The position numbers were made by a program, and so were the translations under genes. From assembly GCF_013032455.1 (NCBI RefSeq), contig NZ_WQCF01000002.1:62001-126000 (forward strand): a stretch of 64,000 nt of DNA, in the 5' to 3' direction. Every line of letters begins with the position of its first letter. Within the stretch, counting starts at the first letter, position 1. Shown in pieces: positions 15,739-24,979 of this stretch. Source of the DNA: Ruegeria atlantica. GTDB taxonomy: Bacteria; Pseudomonadota; Alphaproteobacteria; Rhodobacterales; Rhodobacteraceae. The notes beneath the pieces are model-generated. The model was not told where the DNA came from. It saw nothing but the letters and a program-made list of their open reading frames with translations, and searched no databases.

Positions 15739-15999
15739 CTCTTCACTATTTTTGAACTAAAGGTGTTGGCGGAATATTTGGCGAACTATTGTTTCTCTAA
15801 AACTACAGGGCGCATTGGCTTTTCTGCAATGCTAATAATTTCGTGCTAAGACTATGCGAACGTATGCAACGCGTGCAAAAGGTTCGATCCGATATCGGAA
15901 GCGGTGACACCGGCTTGGGCTAAATTTTAAACCTAATTGAGGGATTCGATGGTGCTCTTCAGTCTTTAAGTTTGTACAAGACATGTTTCCAAGGAAGTA

Positions 16000-16878
16000 A
16001 TGATGAAAGTCGCCACCGCCGCCTATAACCTCGACTGGCTCGACAGCTGGGCGCAGTATGAGGACAAGCTCGATCGCTGGGTTTCAGGCGCTGCCGGACA
16101 AGGGGCCGAACTTCTGGTTTTTCCCGAATACGGCGCAATGGAGTTGTCGACGCTGGACGGTCCAGAAGTGGCGGGCGATCTGGAGCGCTCGATCCGAGCT
16201 GTCTCGGATCGTATGGAAGATGCTCAAGCCCTGCTTCAACGTCTTGCGCGGGAATATAACACATACATTCTGGGCGCATCGGCCCCGGTCGTCGAAGGCC
16301 CGGGCCGCCCGGTGAACCGGGCCGCGTTTTATGCGCCGGATGGGCGGCAGGACCATCAGGACAAGCAGATCATGACCCGGTTCGAACGCGATGAGTGGGA
16401 TATTGCCCCCGGAGGACCGCTGAAACTGTTTGATACCGCGCTGGGCAAGATCAGTGTTCTGATCTGCTATGACAGCGAGTTTCCCCTGCTGGGTCGTGCC
16501 CTCAGCGAGGCCGACCTGATCCTTGTTCCGTCCTGCACCGAGGCACTGGCAGGTTATTGGCGAGTGCGCATCGGGGCGATGTCGCGGGCGTTAGAAAATC
16601 AGTGTGTTACGGTCATGGCGTCTTTGGTCGGGAATAATGACTGGTCCGAGGCGGTGGACATGAACACTGGAACAGGTGGGATATTCGGCCCGCCCGACAA
16701 GGGCTTCCCACCGACCGGTGTGCTGGCCGAAGGCACCTTGAATAAGCCCGGATGGACTTATGCGGATGTCGACCTTTCGGCGATTGCCGAGGTCCGCGCA
16801 GATGGGCACGTGTTGAACCGCACCCACTGGGCGGAGCAATCCCCCAGAGTCGATTCAGTCACATTATCCACTCTTTAG
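16000..16878 (+). CDS. Carbon-nitrogen hydrolase (nitrilase superfamily)
   Basis: This 292-residue enzyme should hydrolyse a non-peptide carbon-nitrogen bond (amide or nitrile) with the Glu-Lys-Cys triad. The three residues are visible: Glu in LLVFPEYGAMEL near 45, Lys in DHQDKQIMTRFERDEW near 123, and Cys in SVLICYDSEFPLLGR near 158. A downstream Glu (CTEALAGYWRVRIGAM) is also typical. Two adjacent ATG codons follow AAGGAAGTA; either could be used. The substrate is not predictable. It stands between the secretin-like gene and infA as a single unit, with a hairpin after it. Confidence 0.9.
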   Translation: MMKVATAAYNLDWLDSWAQYEDKLDRWVSGAAGQGAELLVFPEYGAMELSTLDGPEVAGDLERSIRAVSDRMEDAQALLQRLAREYNTYILGASAPVVEGPGRPVNRAAFYAPDGRQDHQDKQIMTRFERDEWDIAPGGPLKLFDTALGKISVLICYDSEFPLLGRALSEADLILVPSCTEALAGYWRVRIGAMSRALENQCVTVMASLVGNNDWSEAVDMNTGTGGIFGPPDKGFPPTGVLAEGTLNKPGWTYADVDLSAIAEVRADGHVLNRTHWAEQSPRVDSVTLSTL

Positions 16879-16898
16879 GTGATTCTGGCCTTGAAATA

Positions 16899-16913
16899 AG
16901 CCCAAAATGGGCT
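16899..16913 (+). terminator. Short hairpin after the nitrilase gene
   Basis: AGCCCA-AAA-TGGGCT forms a six-base stem 20 bases after the nitrilase stop, followed by CATTTAAG. It is a plausible weak intrinsic terminator separating this gene from infA. Confidence 0.4.
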
Positions 16914-16969
16914 CATTTAAGCGCACATCCCCGTAGATTCTGCGGGTGCAACTTAAATGTGGAGACAAC

Positions 16970-17188
16970 ATGGCCAAGGAAGATACGCTCGAATTTCCCG
17001 GTGTCGTGAAGGAACTCCTGCCTAATGCGACGTTTCGGGTCGAGCTGGAAAACGGCCATGAGATCATCGCACATACGGCAGGCAAGATGCGCAAGAACCG
17101 CATCCGTGTTCTGGCCGGCGACAAGGTTCAGGTCGAGATGACCCCTTATGATCTGACCAAGGGTCGGATCAACTACCGCTTCAAGTAA
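16970..17188 (+). CDS. infA: Translation initiation factor IF-1
   Basis: IF-1 binds the ribosomal A site during initiation. The 72-residue product ([38 protein letters not shown]...) is a single S1/OB-fold domain of canonical length ending [22 protein letters not shown] precedes the ATG at 16970 and decides the start; the upstream in-frame extension is non-coding. It is followed 11 bases later by maf. Confidence 0.98.
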   Translation: MAKEDTLEFPGVVKELLPNATFRVELENGHEIIAHTAGKMRKNRIRVLAGDKVQVEMTPYDLTKGRINYRFK

Positions 17189-17199
17189 CGCCTGCCGCA

Positions 17200-17778
17200 A
17201 TGGCGTTTATCTTAGGATCGGGCAGCCCAAGGCGGCTGGACCTGCTGGCCCAGCTTGGCGTGCAGCCCGATGCAATCCGCGCGCCCGACGTTGATGAGAC
17301 GCCTTTGAAAGGCGAGCTGCCGGTACCCTATTGCAGCCGTATCACGCGCTTAAAAGTGCAAGCGATTCAGGCGGGTAGCGACGATGTAACCCTTTGTGCC
17401 GATACTACGGTTGCGTTGGGCCGCCGCATTCTGGGCAAGCCGGAGGATATAGGGCAGGCAGCGGAATTCCTGCATGCCCTGTCAGGTCGGCGGCACCGTG
17501 TGATTACCTCCGTCGCGGTCCGGCGTGGGGATCGCGTGCTGCAACGGGACGTGGTGTCTCAGGTCAAAATTAAACGACTGTCAGATGTTGAGATCAACGC
17601 ATATCTAGCGACCGGAGACTGGCAGGGCAAAGCAGGTGCATATGCCATTCAAGGCCCGGCTGGTGCGTTCATCCCATGGATTTCAGGATCGTTTACCGGC
17701 ATCGTAGGTCTGCCTTTGTCTGAAACAGCCGCCCTTTTGCAGGGCATCGGCTATCCCCTGTATTGTGAGGCGTCATGA
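17200..17778 (+). CDS. maf: Maf-family nucleotide pyrophosphatase
   Basis: Maf proteins hydrolyse non-canonical or modified nucleoside triphosphates and act as house-cleaning enzymes linked to septum formation. The 192-residue product starts [18 protein letters not shown], the family's nucleotide-binding signature, and carries the [15 protein letters not shown] block ([17 protein letters not shown]) with the catalytic Asp and the helix ...[18 protein letters not shown]. The stop overlaps the following start (ATGA), so it is coupled to the ribonuclease gene. Confidence 0.95.
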   Translation: MAFILGSGSPRRLDLLAQLGVQPDAIRAPDVDETPLKGELPVPYCSRITRLKVQAIQAGSDDVTLCADTTVALGRRILGKPEDIGQAAEFLHALSGRRHRVITSVAVRRGDRVLQRDVVSQVKIKRLSDVEINAYLATGDWQGKAGAYAIQGPAGAFIPWISGSFTGIVGLPLSETAALLQGIGYPLYCEAS

Positions 17779-18797
17779 AGGGTTGCACCATCGTTCTGGA
17801 CCATATCGACAACCGCGAAGCCGCTGCCCTGATGGTGGATGGTAAGTTGGATGATTTTCTGATCGCAGGTGATGCTCCCGCACCAGGTACAATCTATCGC
17901 GCTCGCGCTGACCGTCCAGTGAAGGGGCAGGGCGGTATGTTCCTGACAACGCCAGACGGCCCGGCCTTTCTGCGCCAGATCAAGGGGTTGGCCCCCGGGT
18001 CCATGCTGTTGGTGCAGGTCACCGGATACGCTGAGCCGGGCAAGGCATTGCCAGTCACGGACCGGGTCTTGTTCAAAAGCCGCTATGCGATTGTCACACC
18101 TGACGCGCCGGGTCTGAATGTCTCGCGATCCATCCGCGACGAGGACGAGCGTGATCGCCTTCTTGAGATTGCACATGATTGCATGGACGACAGCGCCTAT
18201 GGCCTGATTCTGCGTTCTTGCTGTCTGGGTGAGGACGCGGGTGAAATTGCAGAAGACATCAGCGCCATGCTGGTCCATGCCGATCAGGTTTTGAATGATA
18301 CGGGGACCGAACCCGAATTATTGCTGGAGGGCGATGGCCCTCATGTCCTGGCCTGGCGTGACTGGACCGACCCGGCCGAGGTGGTGACGCAGGACGGAGG
18401 GTTTGAAACGCAGGGCGTGCTGGATGCTTTGGACGTGGCGCGTGGTATATCCGAACCGCTTCCGGGTGGTGGTCATCTGTTTATTCAGTCCACACGCGCC
18501 TTGGTCGCGGTGGATGTGAACACCGGGTCCGACACGTCTCTGGCAGCCGGAACCAAAGCGAATTTCGCCTGCGCCAAGGCGCTGGCCCGTGCGCTGCGTG
18601 TGCGCGGATTGGGTGGGCAAATCACATTGGATCTGGCCCCGATGCCTAAGAAAGACCGTCGCGGGTTTGAATCTGCGCTGCGTGCTGCGTTCAAGGCGGA
18701 TGGGATCGAGACCACTCTGGCTGGTTGGACCCCGTTGGGTCATTACGAATTGCAACGCAAACGCGGGCGCATTCCGTTGGCGGAGGTGCTGAGATGA
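17775..18797 (+). CDS. Short ribonuclease E/G family protein
   Basis: At 340 residues this is a compact member of the RNase E/G family, lacking the long C-terminal scaffold of RNase E. The catalytic metal-binding region is recognisable: [19 protein letters not shown] near residue 245 and [24 protein letters not shown] near 285, equivalent to the paired aspartates of RNase E. The typical CPxC zinc link is not evident. Its ATG overlaps the maf stop and its stop overlaps yacG, a conserved infA-maf-rne-yacG string in Rhodobacterales. It likely processes ribosomal or messenger RNA; full-length RNase E is expected elsewhere. Confidence 0.88.
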   Translation: MKGCTIVLDHIDNREAAALMVDGKLDDFLIAGDAPAPGTIYRARADRPVKGQGGMFLTTPDGPAFLRQIKGLAPGSMLLVQVTGYAEPGKALPVTDRVLFKSRYAIVTPDAPGLNVSRSIRDEDERDRLLEIAHDCMDDSAYGLILRSCCLGEDAGEIAEDISAMLVHADQVLNDTGTEPELLLEGDGPHVLAWRDWTDPAEVVTQDGGFETQGVLDALDVARGISEPLPGGGHLFIQSTRALVAVDVNTGSDTSLAAGTKANFACAKALARALRVRGLGGQITLDLAPMPKKDRRGFESALRAAFKADGIETTLAGWTPLGHYELQRKRGRIPLAEVLR

Positions 18798-18976
18798 ACT
18801 GCCCGATCTGTGGCGAGGACACAGTGACCAAGTTCCGCCCCTTCTGCTCAAAACGCTGCGCAGACATCGATCTGGCCAAATGGTTGAACGGGTCATACGC
18901 TGTCCCGTCGCAGCGGGAAGAGGACTTGGAAGCGGATGTTTCCGAAGGTGAAACCGAACAACAGCGCCCGCATTGA
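18794..18976 (+). CDS. yacG: DNA gyrase inhibitor YacG (zinc protein)
   Basis: This 60-residue zinc protein has the four ligands in CPICGED and FCSKRCADIDLAKWLNG. YacG of E. coli binds GyrB and blocks DNA binding by gyrase. Its ATG overlaps the ribonuclease stop (ATGA); the longer upstream frame is out of register with the operon. The C-terminal tail is acidic. Confidence 0.93.
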   Translation: MNCPICGEDTVTKFRPFCSKRCADIDLAKWLNGSYAVPSQREEDLEADVSEGETEQQRPH

Positions 18977-19055
18977 AAAAATCTGAAAAAGCCTCTGGAC
19001 ACTGCCTGTAGCAAGTCATAGAAGGCCTCCACCCAACGATAAACATCGTTCCCGT

Positions 19056-19130
19056 GCCCGGGTAGCTCAGGGGTAGAGCAGTGGATTGAAAATCCTCGTG
19101 TCGGTGGTTCGATTCCGCCCCCGGGCACCA
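19056..19130 (+). tRNA. tRNA-Phe (anticodon GAA)
   Basis: GCCCGGG at the 5' end pairs with CCCGGGC before an encoded ACCA. The D-arm (GCTC...GAGC), the T-loop TTCGATT with stem GGTGG/CCGCC and the anticodon loop TTGAAAA are present; GAA at 19088-19090 reads TTC. The last 17 bases recur exactly at 49549, marking this gene as the attachment site of the element to its right. Confidence 0.97.
19114..19130 (+). repeat. Attachment-site copy inside tRNA-Phe
   Basis: TCCGCCCCCGGGCACCA, the 3' end of tRNA-Phe, is repeated identically at 49549-49565. A direct repeat of a tRNA 3' end at the far border is the usual trace of tyrosine-integrase insertion. Confidence 0.75.
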
Positions 19131-19295
19131 CTCAAAATTATTCCCTCACTATTTCAGTCGTTTAAGTGCCGATTGAGAACGGCGGTGAGAAAGTCGACCA
19201 CGGTAGCGGCGGGATGACCCTGCTGCGGGCGGCGTAAAAGTCGTCCATCTTTGCCCTTCTTTTCGTAACGGAGGGGGGGCGGGAGGATCTTTTCC

Positions 19296-20783
19296 GTGGA
19301 TTTGTATCGTAAAGTTCGTCTGGCCTGTGCCGAGGGCATGAGCCAGCGAGAAGCGGCCCGGCATTTCGGGATATCTCGTGACAGCGTTCGCAAGATCTTG
19401 GCGTTTTCGGTCCCGCCCGGCTACCGGCGGTCAGCACCGATCCGGCGGCCCAAGCTGGATGGGTTCACCGGGATCATCGATCAATGGCTGTCAGAAGATC
19501 GGCAGCGACCGCGCAAACAGCGGCATACGGCCAAGCGGATCTTCGAACGCCTGCGCGATGAGCATGGCTTCGAGGGTGGTTACACCATCATCAAGGATTA
19601 TGTTCGGGAACACGGTCGACGGCATCGCGAGATGTTCGTGCCGCTTAACCATGCACCCGGCCATGCTCAGGCCGACTTCGGCGAAGCGATTGTTGTGATC
19701 GGTGGCATTGAACAGAAGGCCCACTTCTTTGCCTTGGATCTGCCGCACAGCGACGCCTGCTACGTCCGGGCCTATCCGGCGGCGACCGCAGAGGCCTGGA
19801 TGGATGGCCACGTCCATGCCTTTGGGTTTTTCGGGGCGGTTCCGCAGTCGATCCTGTACGACAACGACCGGTGCCTTGTGGCGAAGATCGAGCCCGACGG
19901 AACTCGCAGACGCGCGCGGCTGTTCAGCGAGATGCTGTCCCACTACGTGATCCGGGACCGCTACGGGCGTCCCGGCAAGGGCAACGACAAGGGGTCCGTC
20001 GAAGGGCTGGTTGGCTATTCCCGGCGCAACTTCATGGTGCCGGTCCCGAGTTTTCCGACTTGGGATGCCTTCAACAACTGGCTCGAAGAGCAGTGCCGTA
20101 AGCGCCAAAACGACAAGCTGCGCGGGCACAATGAGACGATTGGAGAGCGACTTCAACGCGATCTGGAGATCATGGCGCCGCTTCCCGCCCGGTCTTTCGA
20201 AGCCTGTGACCAGGCAACGGGTCGGGTCAGTTCGCTCGCGTTGGTACGTTACAAGACCAATGATTATTCCGTACCGGTTGCCTTTGGACAACGCGATGTC
20301 TGGATCCGCGCCTATGTCGACCGACTGGTGATCGGATGTGGCGGCGAGGTCATCGCGCGGCATGTTCGCAGCTACAACCGCGAGGACATGGTCTTCGATC
20401 CGGTTCATTACCTGCCGCTGATTGAGAAGAAGATAAACGCTTTCGAACAGGCAGCTCCGCTGGCCGGATGGGAGCTTCCCAAGGCGTTTGATACTCTTCA
20501 GAAGCTAATGGAGGCACGCATGCTGAAAGCCGGACGGCGCGAATACGTGCAGGTCCTACGGCTGCTCGAAAGCTTCGAGATGGAGGAGGTTCATGCTGCC
20601 GTGAAGACGGCTCTCCAGATGGGTGCGATCAGTTTTGATGCCGTGAAGCATCTGGTGCTGTGTCGGGTGGAGCGGCGGCCGCCGAGGCTCGATCTGGATG
20701 TCTACCCGTTCCTGCCACGGGCCAAGGTGGCGACGACATCACCGGCCAGCTACATGTGCCTGACAACAGGTGCCTCGACATGA
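19296..20783 (+). CDS. istA: IS21-family transposase IstA
   Basis: This 495-residue DDE transposase starts with a helix-turn-helix (GMSQREAARHFGISRDSVRKIL), followed by the retroviral-integrase-type catalytic domain: Asp in GHAQADFGEAIV near residue 128, Asp in SILYDNDRCLV near 190, and Glu in DKGSVEGLVGYSRRNFMVP near 233. The C-terminal region (VRYKTNDYSVPVAFGQRDVWIRAY) is typical of IstA. It works with IstB to cut and join element ends. The reading frame is intact, so the element may still be active. Confidence 0.95.
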   Translation: MDLYRKVRLACAEGMSQREAARHFGISRDSVRKILAFSVPPGYRRSAPIRRPKLDGFTGIIDQWLSEDRQRPRKQRHTAKRIFERLRDEHGFEGGYTIIKDYVREHGRRHREMFVPLNHAPGHAQADFGEAIVVIGGIEQKAHFFALDLPHSDACYVRAYPAATAEAWMDGHVHAFGFFGAVPQSILYDNDRCLVAKIEPDGTRRRARLFSEMLSHYVIRDRYGRPGKGNDKGSVEGLVGYSRRNFMVPVPSFPTWDAFNNWLEEQCRKRQNDKLRGHNETIGERLQRDLEIMAPLPARSFEACDQATGRVSSLALVRYKTNDYSVPVAFGQRDVWIRAYVDRLVIGCGGEVIARHVRSYNREDMVFDPVHYLPLIEKKINAFEQAAPLAGWELPKAFDTLQKLMEARMLKAGRREYVQVLRLLESFEMEEVHAAVKTALQMGAISFDAVKHLVLCRVERRPPRLDLDVYPFLPRAKVATTSPASYMCLTTGAST

Positions 20784-21535
20784 CGGAGACACCACAGATC
20801 CTGCTGAACCACCAACTCAAGAAGCTGAAGCTGCCGACCATCCTGCGGGAATACGACAAACAGGCTCGGCTCTGCGCTGCCGAAGGGAGAGATCACGTCC
20901 AGTTCCTGGCCCGTCTGATCGAGCTCGAACTCATCGACCGGGAGCGGCGGATGATCGAACGCCGGATCAAGGCCGCGAAATTCCCGGCGACCAAGAGCCT
21001 TGATAGCTTCGATTTTGCCGCGATCCCTTCTTTGAACAAGATGCAGGTCCTGGAGTTGGCGCGTGGTGAATGGATCGACCGCGGAGAGAACGTCATCGCT
21101 CTCGGCCCCAGCGGCACCGGTAAGACCCACGTGGCGCTCGGCCTCGGTCTGGCCGCCTGCCAGAAAGGCCTGGCGGTTCGCTTTACTACTGCCGCGGCCA
21201 TCGTGCACGAGTTGATGGAAGCCCGCGACGAGCGCCAGCTCCTGCGCCTTCAGAAACAGCTGGTGAAGCAGAAGCTCCTGATCATCGACGAGTTGGGCTT
21301 CGTGCCCCTCAGCAAAACCGGCGCCGAACTGTTGTTCGAACTGATCTCTCAGCGATACGAGCGCGGCTCGATCCTGATCACCTCGAACCTGCCCTTCGAT
21401 GAATGGACCGAAACATTCGGATCGGAGCGCCTCACTGGTGCCTTGCTCGACCGGCTGACCCACCACGTCAGCATTCTGGAGATGAACGGAGAAAGCTATC
21501 GCCTGGCACAGAGCAGGGCCCGGCAGAACTCCTAA
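20780..21535 (+). CDS. istB: IS21-family helper ATPase IstB
   Basis: This 251-residue AAA+ ATPase, related to DnaC, assembles on target DNA and stimulates IstA. Walker A is LGPSGTGKTHVALGLG near residue 110, Walker B LLIIDELGFVPLS near 170, with sensor ITSNLPFDEW near 200. The ATG at 20780 overlaps the istA stop (ATGA), the normal coupling; an earlier in-frame start lies inside istA and is not needed. Confidence 0.95.
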   Translation: MTETPQILLNHQLKKLKLPTILREYDKQARLCAAEGRDHVQFLARLIELELIDRERRMIERRIKAAKFPATKSLDSFDFAAIPSLNKMQVLELARGEWIDRGENVIALGPSGTGKTHVALGLGLAACQKGLAVRFTTAAAIVHELMEARDERQLLRLQKQLVKQKLLIIDELGFVPLSKTGAELLFELISQRYERGSILITSNLPFDEWTETFGSERLTGALLDRLTHHVSILEMNGESYRLAQSRARQNS

Positions 21536-21680
21536 GGCACAGAAGAGATTGGTCCTGACGGACCAAGACGCCTTGGCAACCGCCAGCTATTTGGGAGCGC
21601 GTTTGCCAAGGCGCCGGTCACCCAAACAGTGGACGACTTTTGCTCCGCCCAATGGCAGACTTTCTCACCGCCGTTGACAA

Positions 21681-21858
21681 ATTTTTGAGCGATACGATTG
21701 TTGCACTGCTTGACACAAAGCAAATGCAATTAACCACTTAACTTTCAATACACCTGAAATGTGGGCGGAAAGCAGACATTCGCTGCGCTTAGTGCCAATG
21801 ACATAGAAGGTACCTGAATAGTAGTAAGCGCATGGCGAGGTATGATTCACTCAGATTT
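21681..21858. other. Short spacer between IS21 and the catabolic cluster
   Basis: I see no gene or clear signal here. The stretch separates the right end of the insertion sequence from the convergent last gene of the catabolic operon and may hold leftover sequence of the element's original left end. Confidence 0.4.
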
Positions 21859-22479
21859 TTACTGTATCGTTGACGGCCCAACCACTTCGAACACCGCCAA
21901 TTCCGCTGACAAGGCAGATCGAATACCGGAAACAGAATCTTCGAAGGCGCATGCACGTTGGGCTACGACGTCAAGCCTTCGAAGTGTCTCATTGTAGGGG
22001 AGGGGATCAGGTTTGCCTCGTGGCAGGTCTGCACCCGACACGCAAAGCTCCACTTGCTGCTGAATGGATAGAAACTCGATCGCGCTATGAATATGGCGCA
22101 TCGGTGATGAGGAACAGATCGCAATACGCACGCCGCTGTCGTGTAGGGATCGTAGGAAATCTGCGGCACCTTCAACGGGCGTGCGATGCCCAGGCAGAAG
22201 CAGATCTGCCCGGGCACCAATTTTGTTGCCGATTTCCTCGTGCTCCTGAGCATTCAATGACCGACCAAATGCGTCATCAAGAAACCCCTTTAAGCCCCGG
22301 CCAATATGCGCATGAAATAGGGATGGATCGACCTGGATATCGTAAGATGCAAGAACCTCTCGCTTGGCGCGTTCCCACACATGTTCGGAATGCACCAGCG
22401 TTCCATCCAGATCGAAAATGGCGGCATCGAACGAGCTGAAATCCACGGATGTATCATCGAACGAAATGCGCTTTACCAT
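21859..22479 (-). CDS. HAD-superfamily phosphatase (beta-phosphoglucomutase-like)
   Basis: This 206-residue HAD hydrolase should remove phosphate from, or isomerise, a small sugar phosphate. Motif I is FDLDGTLVHSE near residue 22 with the nucleophilic Asp, followed by a helical cap (HVWERAKREVL…), motif II ICSSSPM near 110, Lys in PRGKPDPLPYNETLRRL and motif IV AFEDSVSGIRSALSA. I start at the ATG at 22479, which has GAGGAG ten bases upstream; the frame opens earlier at a TTG. It is the last gene of a minus-strand operon behind the GH3 and aspartase-like genes, so it likely handles a phosphorylated intermediate of that pathway. Confidence 0.88.
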   Translation of the reverse strand: MVKRISFDDTSVDFSSFDAAIFDLDGTLVHSEHVWERAKREVLASYDIQVDPSLFHAHIGRGLKGFLDDAFGRSLNAQEHEEIGNKIGARADLLLPGHRTPVEGAADFLRSLHDSGVRIAICSSSPMRHIHSAIEFLSIQQQVELCVSGADLPRGKPDPLPYNETLRRLDVVAQRACAFEDSVSGIRSALSAELAVFEVVGPSTIQ

Positions 22480-22527
22480 TGGCTCGAGGCTCCTCAATGA
22501 GTTATTGAATGCGGCACCAGAGCGAGA

Positions 22528-23547
22528 TCAATCAGTCGCGTATCGGTTCGCCAGATCACGCATCTTCTGCGCAGAGCTTGCCAGCATCTCACGCGAGATC
22601 TCACCGGTTTCTGCGGCGCTTACCAAGGCTTTGGACACATCGCTTAGCTGCGTGTCGATGTCTGCGAGAAGCAGGAAATCGCAGCCCGCCTTCACGGCGT
22701 CCAGGGCCACCTCTTCAATGCTGTCGCCGCGCATCGTGGCCTTGGAATCCAGATCGTCCGCCATCACGATCCCTTTGTAGCGAAGGTCAAGTTTGAGGAT
22801 ATCCACCACTGACTTCGACCGCAGAGCCGAGCGCGATGGATCGAGCGCTTTGTTGATGGCGGGCCCAACCATGATCATTTCCACATCCGAAGCGATCACG
22901 TCGTTGAACGGACCAAAGCCCGGCAGATAGCTGTTCGCGTCGTCTACGACAATCGCCTCGGGATCAATGGCTGGATCGCCGGTGATGTTGTGGAAGCCGG
23001 GGAAGTGCTTTGCCGTCGCGGCGACACCTGCTCTCTGCACGCCGCGCACGTACGCGGCGGATACACGGCCAACAATTTCTGGATCGGTCGAGTAAGTGCG
23101 GCCTTCGAGCCAGGGGTTCACGCCCGTCAGCAGGTCAACGATCGGTGCCAGAAAGACGTTCACGCCAAGCTCTTGGCTGGCTTTTGCAACTTCATATGCG
23201 TTCTCTTCCACCTCGTCGCTGCTCATTTCAATGAGGGCACTGTTCGAGGGGAACTGCGGAACGAGATCGTGCATTCGGCAAATCCCGCCCAGCTCTTGAT
23301 CCACCGCGACCAGCAGATCGCTGGTCAGCGCTTTCGCGCTGCCCACCAGTGATGTGAATGTCTCGGGTGTTTCTTTGGCACGGCGCTCATCGGTCATCTT
23401 CCGTGCAACATATTCTTCGCGGCTTTCCCCGACGAGGATCGAAATGCCGCCTTCATCAAGGAAGCGTTTGCAGGCGTCGCTTAACTCGGTTGAGGCGAAG
23501 GCCGGGAAGATGATGGCGTTTGCGTCTTCCTGAAGCGTGTAGGACAT
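22528..23547 (-). CDS. Glycoside hydrolase family 3-like protein with altered catalytic loop
   Basis: This 339-residue protein has the GH3 (beta/alpha)8 domain of the NagZ type. The nucleophile loop GIVMADDLDSKAT near residue 255 retains the catalytic Asp. The loop carrying the acid/base pair is KHFPGFHNITGDPAIDP near 185, where NagZ enzymes have KHFPGHG followed by Asp-Ser-His; here the His of that pair is missing. It may therefore use a different acid, act as a phosphorylase-like or lyase-like enzyme, or be inactive. There is no signal peptide, so the reaction is cytoplasmic. AAGAGGAAA precedes the ATG. It lies between the aspartase-like and HAD genes in one operon. Confidence 0.82.
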   Translation of the reverse strand: MSYTLQEDANAIIFPAFASTELSDACKRFLDEGGISILVGESREEYVARKMTDERRAKETPETFTSLVGSAKALTSDLLVAVDQELGGICRMHDLVPQFPSNSALIEMSSDEVEENAYEVAKASQELGVNVFLAPIVDLLTGVNPWLEGRTYSTDPEIVGRVSAAYVRGVQRAGVAATAKHFPGFHNITGDPAIDPEAIVVDDANSYLPGFGPFNDVIASDVEMIMVGPAINKALDPSRSALRSKSVVDILKLDLRYKGIVMADDLDSKATMRGDSIEEVALDAVKAGCDFLLLADIDTQLSDVSKALVSAAETGEISREMLASSAQKMRDLANRYATD

Positions 23548-23569
23548 GTGATTTCCTCTTTGGGTGTGT

Positions 23570-24943
23570 TTAATAGGCGAAGATCGTTGCGAGCTGTTCG
23601 TCGGTAAGCCCGCTCATTTCTTTGGCGACATCGCGTAACTGACGATTTTCCGCCGTTGCTTGTTTGGCGATCTTCGCGGCCCTTTCGTACCCGACGAGCG
23701 GAACCAGTGAAGCAGACAGGCAAAGGCTATCTGACAAAAGTTCACGACAGCGGTCTTCGTTCGCTGTGATGCCATCAATGCAGCGCGTCCGAAGGACATT
23801 CATCGCATTTGTCAAAGCGCGTATGGATTCCAAGACCTTGAAGGCCAAGATCGGCTCCATTGCATTTAACTGAAACTGACCAGATTCAGCGGCCATTGTG
23901 ACCGTCAAATCGTTGCCGATCACCAGATAGGCAACCTGATTGACGACTTCGGGAATGACCGGGTTCACTTTGCCGGGCATGATGGATGAACCGGCCTGAA
24001 CGGCGGGCAGATTGATCTCTCCTATACCGGCGCGTGGACCGCTGCTGAGCAAGCGCAGGTCGTTGCAGATCTTAGAAAGCTTGACCGAGGCGCGTTTCAG
24101 AATGCCCGAAAACGTCATCAAGGCACCGGTGTCAGAAGAGGCTTCGATCAAGTCCGCTGCGGTGACCAGAGGATACCCGGAGATTTTGGCAAGCTCGGAT
24201 GCAACGGTTTCTTGATACCCGTCGGGCGTGTTGACGCCTGTTCCAATTGCCGTGCCGCCGATGTTCACCTCGACCAGTAATTGCGAGATCTCGTTTATCC
24301 GTCCCACATCTTCGCTGATCGTGGTGGCAAAGGCTTTGAACTCGGCGCCAAGTGTCATGGGAACGGCGTCTTGTAGCTGAGTTCGCCCGACTTTGGGGAT
24401 TAAGGCAAACGCATCGGCCTTGCTGCGGAAGGACTCGATCAATAGGTTCTGCGCCGAGATCAGAGAACCACACTGTTCGAGGATCGCCAGACGAATGGCC
24501 GTTGGATAGGTGTCATTGGTCGACTGAGAAAGGTTTACGTGATCGATCGGGTGGACGACATGCGTGTCGCCAGCCATGTGTCCGAGCTTCAGATTGGCAA
24601 GGTTGGCGATGACCTCGTTCGCGTTCATGTTGGTCGAGGTTCCCGCCCCGCCCTGCACCATATCAACGACAAAGCTGTCGAGATGCTGCCCGGATAGGAC
24701 CGCGTCGCAGGCGTCCACGATTGCCGAGCCGATCTCCTCCGAAAGACTACCAAGCCGCATGTTGGTGATGGCGGCGGCCTTCTTAACCTGCACGATACCG
24801 CGCACCAGCTCGGGGTAGGCAGACAGCATCGTTCCGGTGATTGGGAAGTTGTTCACGGCCCGTTGCGTGTGAACCCCAAACAGGGCGCTCGCAGAGATAT
24901 CGAGCGCCCCTATTGAATCGGTTTCAGTTCTGACGTTGGTCAT
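23570..24943 (-). CDS. aspA: Aspartase/fumarase superfamily lyase (aspartate ammonia-lyase-like)
   Basis: This 457-residue enzyme would release ammonia (or another leaving group) from a C4 dicarboxylate by anti-elimination. The signature loop GSSIMPGKVNP near residue 320 carries the catalytic Ser; NLSQSTNDTYPTAIR near 140 and GGAGTSTNMNANEVIANLA near 98 are typical of aspartase and class II fumarase. TSTNMNANEVI and length favour aspartase. In this cluster it might equally act on a substituted aspartate. It follows the cupin-like gene by 36 bases and precedes the GH3-like gene. Confidence 0.85.
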   Translation of the reverse strand: MTNVRTETDSIGALDISASALFGVHTQRAVNNFPITGTMLSAYPELVRGIVQVKKAAAITNMRLGSLSEEIGSAIVDACDAVLSGQHLDSFVVDMVQGGAGTSTNMNANEVIANLANLKLGHMAGDTHVVHPIDHVNLSQSTNDTYPTAIRLAILEQCGSLISAQNLLIESFRSKADAFALIPKVGRTQLQDAVPMTLGAEFKAFATTISEDVGRINEISQLLVEVNIGGTAIGTGVNTPDGYQETVASELAKISGYPLVTAADLIEASSDTGALMTFSGILKRASVKLSKICNDLRLLSSGPRAGIGEINLPAVQAGSSIMPGKVNPVIPEVVNQVAYLVIGNDLTVTMAAESGQFQLNAMEPILAFKVLESIRALTNAMNVLRTRCIDGITANEDRCRELLSDSLCLSASLVPLVGYERAAKIAKQATAENRQLRDVAKEMSGLTDEQLATIFAY

Positions 24944-24979
24944 GCGCGGAGCCTTCGAAGGGGGACGCGGAGGGCCCGA

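Larger units (their letters stand above)
19173..21680 (+). mobile_element. IS21-family insertion sequence (istA-istB)
   Basis: The element is about 2.5 kb. Its ends are inverted repeats: the left end 19173-19195 and the reverse complement of 21658-21680 agree at about 20 of 23 positions, sharing AACGGCGGTGAGAAAGTC; a second shared word, AAAAGTCGTCCA, lies further inside at both ends, matching the multiple terminal repeats known in IS21 elements. It encodes IstA and IstB. I could not find a clear target duplication. It sits 42 bases from the tRNA-Phe 3' end, where an integrase gene would normally be expected. Confidence 0.85.
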
